DNA from: DAOTZS01 sp034434335
GTDB taxonomy: Bacteria > Chloroflexota > Anaerolineae > CG2-30-64-16
DNA length: 10,227 bases
Direction of reading: 5' to 3'
NCBI GenBank assembly: GCA_034434335.1
Contig: DAOTZS010000066.1
Coordinates: forward strand, 1-10,227
Numbering within the stretch: the stretch's first letter is position 1; each line of letters begins with the position of its first letter. The position numbers were made by a program, and so were the translations under genes. Of this stretch, positions 5,961 to 10,227 are shown one piece after another. Below the pieces are notes generated by a model. That model was not told where the DNA came from. It did no database searches and saw nothing but the letters and a program-made list of their open reading frames with translations.

Positions 5961-7740
5961 GGGTGGAATTATAGCGGTTCTCGGGGTCGTGGCCGCCCTG
6001 GTAATCCTGACAGGGTGCCAGGCGGCCATGTCCGCCGGCCTGTTTGGGCACTCTCGCCAGACTCCTACCCTGCCCCCGCTCTTGTTGCCAGCCGATCGCA
6101 ACTCTGTTGGCGCAGGGCAGAGTACGCCGACTGGCCGGCCATCTGCCCACACGGCCGGCAGCCCCACATCAGTGGCTACCGCTACCCTGCTGCCCACTGC
6201 CACGCCTCAGCCCCCAGCCATGGGAGGCACCCTTGCTGCCACCCCAATCTTGCCCGCGCGCATTATGGCGTTGGGAGTGCGACCCACCTTGACCTTGCGT
6301 GCCGGGCCAGGTGCGACAGCAGCGGTGGTGGCGGTGCTGCCCGGAGCAGAGGTGTTATGGGCTGAGGGTAGAAGCACCGAAGGCAGGTGGCTGTACGTGT
6401 CGTACGGGGAGGAGGGTGCTCACGGCTGGGTGGCGCGCGAGGATGTGAGCCTGTTGGGGGATTGGGAGGCTTTGCTGCCGATCACTGCTCCTCTGGGAGC
6501 AGAGGCCCCTCTCCAGCCGGCAACTACCGCTACCCCCATGGCCTGGTCGGCCGCAGGCCGCGTGCGGGCAGAGCGCCTCAACGTGCGCGCGGGCCCTGGC
6601 CTGGATCAGGCGGTCCTCGGCCAGTTGACCGCGGGCAGCACGGTGACCGTCATCGGCCGTGATGCCAGCGGAGACTGGCTGGCCATCCTCTGGCAGGGAG
6701 GAACGGGCTGGGTGGCAGCCAGCTACGTTGAGGTGCAGGGCTCAGTGTTAGAAGCGCCGCTGCGCGAGCCGGTTGCTATCCCAGGCACCTCTTCCTCGCC
6801 GTGGCTGAGGGGCACCATCGTCTTCCAGACCCGTATTGGTGGCGATATATACGTGGTGAACGCCGATGGCACGGGGCTGCGTCGCCTGACTACGGGGATG
6901 GACCCGGCGCTTTCACCCGATGGCAGCCGCGTGGCATATGCGCGCTGGGAGGCACCCCATGGCGTGTTTGTCTGGGACCTGCGCACAGGGGAGGAGCGCC
7001 GCGTGGCCACCGCCAACCGGCCGCGCGGCCCTACCTGGAGCCCCGATGGAACGCAACTGGTCTTCAGCCATGTCACCCAGAGCACGACCTGTCTGGGCAC
7101 CCCCTTCGGCTGCCTGCCCGAAGCGCAGGTGCGCCAGGTGTTTGGCGGCCGCGACTGCATGGATACACCCAGGGGCCGCCTGTGCATCTCCGATTTTCCG
7201 CTGCACACCATAGATGATACTGGCCTGGCGCGGGTCTCTGTCACCGGGGAAGGCTGGCTGGACCTGGCCACCGAGCCCATGGCCCAGTCGGCCGACTGGC
7301 ACCCGCAGCGGGATGAGATCCTCTATCGGGGCAAGAGCGGGCTTCAGGTGACCGTGCCAGGTGGTAGCACGCGCCCCCTGGTGGGAGACTCAGAGCTGGG
7401 CAGCCCGGCCTGGTCACCGGATGGGCAGCACATCGCCGTGCAGATCTATCTGCACGATCATGCCGATATCTTCCTCCTGGATGCCGAAGGGAGGACCGAA
7501 CGCCGGCTGACCGAGCCGCCCCTCGCGGCCCAGCGCGCGCCCAACAATGTGGCCCCAGCCTGGTCGCCTGATGGCCGCTATATCCTGTTCCTGAGCGACC
7601 GCGATGGCGTCTGGCGGCTATACTGGATGAAGGCCGATGGCACTGGCCAGGCTCCTTTCCTGCCAGAAGCCCTGAAAGAGATCACCTTTAGCTATGATTT
7701 CGCGGCCGAACGGGTGGTAAGCTGGCGCGGAGGTCAGTAG
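5953..7740 (+). CDS. Lipoprotein with two SH3b domains and a TolB-like (PD40) beta-propeller
   Basis: A 595-residue protein whose ATG overlaps the permease stop by eight bases, with GAGG (5940-5943) as ribosome site. Residues 6-18 are hydrophobic, followed by a lipobox LTGC (19-22), so C22 is probably lipidated and the protein exposed outside the membrane. Residues 35-100 form a Pro/Thr/Ala linker. Two SH3b domains follow at about 105-168 (LTLRAGPGATAAVVAVLPG, HGWVAREDV) and 203-262 (RLNVRAGPGLDQAVLGQLTAG, GWVAASYVEV); this fold often binds cell wall. Residues 285-595 have propeller blades marked by DGTGLRRLT, LSPDGSRVAYA, WSPDGTQLVF, WSPDGQHIAV and WSPDGRYILFLSDRDG. The only other cysteines, C380, C387, C402 and C411, cluster in one insert between blades and could form two disulfides. 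The operon position suggests a partner of the exporter; its actual role is unknown. Confidence 0.9.
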   Translation: MSRGGIIAVLGVVAALVILTGCQAAMSAGLFGHSRQTPTLPPLLLPADRNSVGAGQSTPTGRPSAHTAGSPTSVATATLLPTATPQPPAMGGTLAATPILPARIMALGVRPTLTLRAGPGATAAVVAVLPGAEVLWAEGRSTEGRWLYVSYGEEGAHGWVAREDVSLLGDWEALLPITAPLGAEAPLQPATTATPMAWSAAGRVRAERLNVRAGPGLDQAVLGQLTAGSTVTVIGRDASGDWLAILWQGGTGWVAASYVEVQGSVLEAPLREPVAIPGTSSSPWLRGTIVFQTRIGGDIYVVNADGTGLRRLTTGMDPALSPDGSRVAYARWEAPHGVFVWDLRTGEERRVATANRPRGPTWSPDGTQLVFSHVTQSTTCLGTPFGCLPEAQVRQVFGGRDCMDTPRGRLCISDFPLHTIDDTGLARVSVTGEGWLDLATEPMAQSADWHPQRDEILYRGKSGLQVTVPGGSTRPLVGDSELGSPAWSPDGQHIAVQIYLHDHADIFLLDAEGRTERRLTEPPLAAQRAPNNVAPAWSPDGRYILFLSDRDGVWRLYWMKADGTGQAPFLPEALKEITFSYDFAAERVVSWRGGQ

Positions 7741-7776
7741 GGCCGGCCACGGCCTAAGAGCGTGTTTGAGATTTCG

Positions 7777-7811
7777 TTCGTACGGGCAGAGCGACGCTCT
7801 GCCCGTACGAA
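7777..7811. repeat. Perfect 35-bp palindrome
   Basis: TTCGTACGGGCAGAGCG (7777-7793) is the exact reverse complement of 7795-7811, with a single central A at 7794. It lies 37 bases after the lipoprotein stop. No T-run follows on either strand, so it is not a typical terminator. It may be a REP-like element or a protein-binding site, or help stop transcription together with the next hairpin. Confidence 0.85.
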
Positions 7812-7888
7812 GGGTGAGGGCCCTGGCCGCAATTTTAATGCCCGCAGAAAGTGTAAACCAATTTTATCGGTGAATTGAACTATCCCCC

Positions 7889-7924
7889 CAGAATGCCGCG
7901 GTGTTCGCGGCATTTTGATTTTTG
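7889..7924 (+). terminator. Rho-independent terminator of the exporter operon
   Basis: AATGCCGCG (7892-7900) pairs perfectly with 7906-7914 around the loop GTGTT. The stem extends through a wobble and two more pairs to 7889/7917. The 3' side runs into TTTTGATTTTTG, giving a proper T-rich tail. It points rightward, 149 bp after the lipoprotein stop. Confidence 0.8.
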
Positions 7925-7942
7925 TCGCGGCTAGTGTAAAAT
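7915..7942 (+). promoter_or_regulatory. Candidate recA promoter
   Basis: TTGATT (7915-7920, four of six to TTGACA) and TAAAAT (7937-7942, five of six to TATAAT) are spaced by 16 bases. The -35 overlaps the tail of the preceding terminator. A start near 7949 leaves a recA leader of about 144 nt. I see no standard LexA box of the E. coli (CTGT-N8-ACAG) or Bacillus (GAAC-N4-GTTC) kind. Confidence 0.4.
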
Positions 7943-7962
7943 GATAGCAAAGGTGGTGTCGG

Positions 7963-7977
7963 CAGTGCAGCGCACTG
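7963..7977. promoter_or_regulatory. 15-bp palindrome in the recA leader, possible operator
   Basis: CAGTGC (7963-7968) and GCACTG (7972-7977) flank the three bases AGC. It lies about 15 bases beyond the predicted start of transcription, where a repressor could block. It does not match a LexA motif I know, and could also be a small RNA hairpin. Confidence 0.3.
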
Positions 7978-8092
7978 ATTACTGCTTCTGTTCTGCTTTG
8001 AGCAGGTGGACTCTGTTCCGAGAGTGGGAGAGGGTCGGCACTTTTCCGGCATCACAGATATGTCTTACCCGGATCTGTTGTGAGGAGTTGCG

Positions 8093-9136
8093 ATGGTGGA
8101 TATTGGCAAGCAAAAGGCTCTGGACACAGCCCTGGCCAATCTGAAGAAGCGGTTTGGCGAGGGCACGATCATGAAGCTGGGTGAAGCTGAGCGCCTGAAG
8201 GTAGCAGCCATCCCCACTGGTTCCCTCTCCCTTGACCTGGCCCTGGGCATTGGTGGTGTCCCACGGGGCCGGATCACTGAGATCTATGGCCCGGAAGCGT
8301 CGGGCAAGACCACCATCTGCCAGCATATCATCGCCGAAGCACAGAAGATGGGAGGCATTGCTGCCTTCATTGACGTCGAGCATGCCCTGGACCCCGACTA
8401 TGCAGCCCGATGCGGGGTCAACGTGGACGAGCTATATATTTCGCAGCCGGATACCGGCGAACAAGCCCTGGAGATCGCCGAGACCCTGATTCGTTCGGGC
8501 GCGGTGGACGTTGTTGTCATTGATTCGGTAGCCGCGTTGGTGCCAAGAGCTGAGATCGAAGGGGAAATGGGGGACAGCCATGTGGGCTTGCAAGCCCGGC
8601 TGATGTCTCAGGCCCTGCGCAAGTTGGTGGGCGCGATCAAATCGAGCAATACGGCCCTGATCTTTACGAACCAGTTGCGCCAGAAGATCGGCGTGGTGTT
8701 CGGCAACCCTGAGACCACTTCAGGCGGCCTGGCCCTCAAGTTCTATGCCAGCGTACGCATAGATGTACGTCGCATTGAAAATATCAAGCAGGGTGGGCAA
8801 ACGATAGGCAGCCGCTGTCGGGCGACAATCAAGAAGAATAAGGTGGCACCGCCGTTTCGCCAGGCCGAATTCGACATCATGTATAACAAGGGTATCAGCA
8901 AAGCCGGTGACCTGCTGGATCTGGGCACGACGATGGGCATTATCGAGAAGCGCGGGGCCTTCTATACCTATAACGACATCCGCCTGGGACAAGGCCGGGA
9001 GAATGCCAAGGAGTTCCTGGAGAACTCGCCGGCGATTGCCCAACAGATCGAGGCTGCCATCCGCGAAGCAGCCGCTTTGGCGCCAATTCAAACCGTGGAT
9101 CTTGTGGAGGAGGAAGAAGGAGCGCAGGAGGATTGA
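8093..9136 (+). CDS. recA: Recombinase A (RecA)
   Basis: A 347-residue protein of normal RecA length. RecA forms ATP-dependent filaments on single-stranded DNA, drives strand exchange and, in the SOS response, stimulates LexA self-cleavage. GAGGAG (8081-8086) precedes the ATG. Visible landmarks are Walker A GPEASGKTT (66-74), FIDVEHALDPDYA with the catalytic Glu at about 96, QPDTGEQALEI (118-128), Walker B VVVIDSVAALVPRAEIEGEMGD (140-161), the L1-L2 region including GLQARLMSQALRKL (165-178), FTNQLRQKIGVVFGNPETTSGG (191-212), and the C-terminal domain ending in an acidic tail (DLVEEEEGAQED). Most RecAs read NPETTPGG where this one has NPETTSGG, a modest loop L2 change. No intein or frameshift is present. 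recX follows, far downstream. Confidence 0.98.
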   Translation: MVDIGKQKALDTALANLKKRFGEGTIMKLGEAERLKVAAIPTGSLSLDLALGIGGVPRGRITEIYGPEASGKTTICQHIIAEAQKMGGIAAFIDVEHALDPDYAARCGVNVDELYISQPDTGEQALEIAETLIRSGAVDVVVIDSVAALVPRAEIEGEMGDSHVGLQARLMSQALRKLVGAIKSSNTALIFTNQLRQKIGVVFGNPETTSGGLALKFYASVRIDVRRIENIKQGGQTIGSRCRATIKKNKVAPPFRQAEFDIMYNKGISKAGDLLDLGTTMGIIEKRGAFYTYNDIRLGQGRENAKEFLENSPAIAQQIEAAIREAAALAPIQTVDLVEEEEGAQED

Positions 9137-9192
9137 ACATACCTTCTGCCGCTGTTCTGTTACCGGTTATCCCCTGATGGTTGGGGAGCTGG

Positions 9193-9267
9193 GATGCCAC
9201 CATGAGCCTGGAGGACCTTCCGATACGCCAGCGTTCTTCCGACGGTGGCGCATACGCTCATGGCATC
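9193..9267 (+). terminator. Hairpin downstream of recA, possible terminator
   Basis: GATGCC (9193-9198) and ATGAGC (9202-9207) pair with GCTCAT (9256-9261) and GGCATC (9262-9267), a 12-bp stem with a three-base bulge. An inner stem CGCCA (9226-9230) with TGGCG (9246-9250) lies within the loop. TTGTTAG follows the outer stem. It lies 56 bp past the recA stop. The loop is long for a terminator, so a structured RNA domain is equally possible. Confidence 0.4.
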
Positions 9268-9356
9268 TTGTTAGAATGGACTTTTGCCCGCAGGACCTTA
9301 TACCCTATTGGGTTTGCGGATAGGCACTGAGTAAAACCAGTGTCAGGGTTCGCGCG

Positions 9357-9399
9357 CAGGACAGGCACAGTACATCTTGTCGCGGCTGTGCGTGTTCTG
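9357..9399. repeat. 14-bp imperfect hairpin in the recA-recX spacer
   Basis: Positions 9357-9370 pair with 9386-9399, with one G-U wobble and one mismatch (G9364 opposite G9392), around a 15-base loop. A further stem, 9404-9414 with 9457-9467 (one mismatch, one wobble), follows directly. Adjacent stems of this kind suggest a folded RNA, but they are found by eye without energy calculation. Confidence 0.45.
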
Positions 9400-9837
9400 G
9401 TGACGGGGTTTGATGGAGTATAAGAGGCAAAGACGGGGAAGGCAGGTGCTATGCTTATCTGACCCCGCACTGTGTTGGATGTATACCTGTCTGGAGAAGG
9501 TGAGCTTGTGCCTTCCAGCTATGGTGGGCCGGCGGACACCTTAGCAGGCCTGTTATGAGCCCATCTGAGAGCCCAACACTCTGGGACAGGGTCCCTGGTG
9601 GGAAAGGCGCCTTCTATCCGAACAGGGAGCTTGGGCAGGGCAGCCAACATCGCGCACCTGTACAGACAAGAGCTGGCTAACGATTTGTGGTGGTGCTTCT
9701 TGGGAGCAGCATGATCATGGCTTTGTCCCCATGAGGTACCCGTTTGTTATGCCTTAGGAAACCTGGCGCAAAGCCACTGATGGCCAGGGTTGGCCAGCGT
9801 GCAGAGAACCCGGCACAGCCCGGTGCCCTCCGTGTTG

Positions 9838-9877
9838 CAACCTGACGTGTGCCTGGCGCAGGAGCAGGCACAGGTTG
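9838..9877. repeat. Bipartite hairpin upstream of recX
   Basis: CAACCT (9838-9843) pairs with AGGTTG (9872-9877) and GTGCCTG (9849-9855) pairs with CAGGCAC (9865-9871). This gives 13 pairs interrupted only by a five-base bulge on the left (9844-9848). The loop is nine bases. It is followed 17 bases later by the strongest stem of the spacer. Confidence 0.5.
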
Positions 9878-9894
9878 GCATTGTCTGATTCTGA

Positions 9895-9946
9895 CAAGAG
9901 CCGTGGTGCAGAGCCCCAGGCAGGGGATTTGTTGCCACGGCTCTTG
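9895..9946 (+). promoter_or_regulatory. Strong hairpin just upstream of recX, possible leader control element
   Basis: CAAGAGCCGTGG (9895-9906) pairs perfectly with 9935-9946; an inner CCCC/GGGG stem (9914-9917 with 9922-9925) sits in the loop. TTGTC (9881-9885) could instead pair with GACAA (9893-9897), which overlaps the left arm, so two mutually exclusive folds are possible. No T-run follows (CCGTTAAAACG). The recX ribosome site begins 14 bases after the stem. Confidence 0.5.
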
Positions 9947-9974
9947 CCGTTAAAACGTCGGGAAGGTCAGCGCC

Positions 9975-10227
9975 ATGGGCCGCAGGATCACTGGTCTGCG
10001 CTTTCAAAAGCATACGGCTGAGCGGGTCAACGTATACCTCGATGGGCACTTTGCTTTTGGGTTGCCGGCCATCGAGGCAGCCCGGCTGCGCGTGGGCCAG
10101 GAGTTGAGCGAGGCTGAGATCGAGCAGCTGCGCGCCCTGGATGCTGAGCAGAAAGCTTATGATCGGGCAGTGCGCTTCCTGGCCTTCCGGCCGCGTAGCG
10201 AAGCAGAAGTGCGGCGCCATCTGGCCC
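9975..10227 (+). CDS. recX: Regulatory protein RecX, N-terminal part
   Basis: The frame runs from ATG 9975 to the window edge without a stop (84 codons plus one base), so the gene is cut at its C-terminus. GGAAGG (9961-9966) is the ribosome site, eight bases before the start. An in-frame TAA at 9951-9953 rules out a longer protein. The sequence starts with ITGLRFQKHTAERVNVYLDGHFAFGLP, followed by LRVGQELSEAEIEQL and then AYDRAVRFLAFRPRSEAEVRRHLA. This is the usual RecX N-terminal beta region leading into the first three-helix RecX repeat, with the typical pattern a...aL.yL..RprSe.Evr..L. RecX binds RecA filaments and inhibits or tunes their activity. Position after recA supports the call. Shadow frames on the minus strand are not genes. 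Confidence 0.9.
   Translation, partial: MGRRITGLRFQKHTAERVNVYLDGHFAFGLPAIEAARLRVGQELSEAEIEQLRALDAEQKAYDRAVRFLAFRPRSEAEVRRHLA

Larger units (their letters stand above)
7741..8092. other. Intergenic region between the exporter operon and recA
   Basis: This 352-bp stretch has no credible gene. In order it holds a perfect 35-bp palindrome (7777-7811), a rho-independent terminator (7889-7924), the candidate recA promoter (7915-7942) and a short palindrome (7963-7977) in the recA leader. The short open frames on both strands here are chance. Confidence 0.8.
9137..9974. other. Long recA-recX spacer without a credible gene, rich in hairpins
   Basis: These 838 bp contain no open frame with a recognisable product or good ribosome site; the few short ones (for example 9258-9470 and 9677-9871, both minus) look random. 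I searched by eye for tRNA, tmRNA, SRP, 6S and RNase P core motifs and found none. What stands out is a series of stable inverted repeats, annotated separately, spread from 9193 to 9946. recA and recX are usually close together or overlapping, so this gap is unusual and may hold an unrecognised structured RNA or decayed sequence. Confidence 0.6.

Noticed and set aside
7943..8092. Standard LexA box before recA
   Set aside because: No CTGT-N8-ACAG or GAAC-N4-GTTC arrangement is present; CTGTTC strings here have no matching half-site.
9177..9323. 48-codon open frame after recA
   Set aside because: It has no ribosome site, has random-looking composition and overlaps a strong hairpin.
9800..9830. 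RNase P RNA 3' core (AGAACCCGGC-like string)
   Set aside because: A short match only; the partner P4 strand motif GAGGAAAGTCC is absent from the spacer on both strands.
9258..9871. Minus-strand frames of 64 and 70 codons in the recA-recX spacer
   Set aside because: They lack ribosome sites and recognisable domains, as expected by chance in this composition.

Overview
The window is about 10 kb of GC-rich chromosomal DNA, most likely from a member of the Chloroflexota (Anaerolineae-like). This is inferred from the gene mix (a Rex repressor, a recA-recX pair, a MacAB-type exporter without a TolC partner) and from a lipoprotein that joins a Thr/Pro/Ala-rich linker to SH3b and PD40 propeller domains, a style common in that phylum. 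No 16S or other phylogenetic marker is present, so the placement is tentative. There is no transposase, CRISPR array, tRNA or rRNA that I can see.

Layout from left to right. Positions 1-911 (minus strand) hold the N-terminal 303 codons of an exported or membrane-anchored glycoside-hydrolase-like protein cut by the window edge. A 256-bp spacer carries short tandem repeats and two strong hairpins. rex (1168-1791, minus) has a good promoter of its own. A 722-bp divergent spacer follows. It holds a near-consensus rightward promoter (2024-2052) and two tandem 192-bp repeat units (2092-2475) rich in hairpins, which would form a roughly 455-nt leader for the next operon.

The operon 2514-7740 (plus) has four tightly packed or overlapping genes: a MacA/HlyD-type adaptor, a MacB/LolD-type ABC ATPase, a MacB-type permease, and a lipoprotein with two SH3b domains and a TolB-like propeller. 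The first three should form a MacAB-like export or mechanotransmission complex in the cytoplasmic membrane. The lipoprotein start overlaps the permease stop, so it is probably an extracytoplasmic partner.

A 352-bp spacer contains a perfect 35-bp palindrome, a rho-independent terminator and the candidate recA promoter. recA (8093-9136) follows. Then comes an unusually long 838-bp spacer without a credible gene but with several hairpins, and finally the first 84 codons of recX (9975 to the edge), whose family modulates RecA.

The parts that ordinary annotation does not explain are the tandem-repeat leader of the exporter operon, the lipoprotein as a fourth exporter component, the structured recA-recX spacer, and the 35-bp palindrome.
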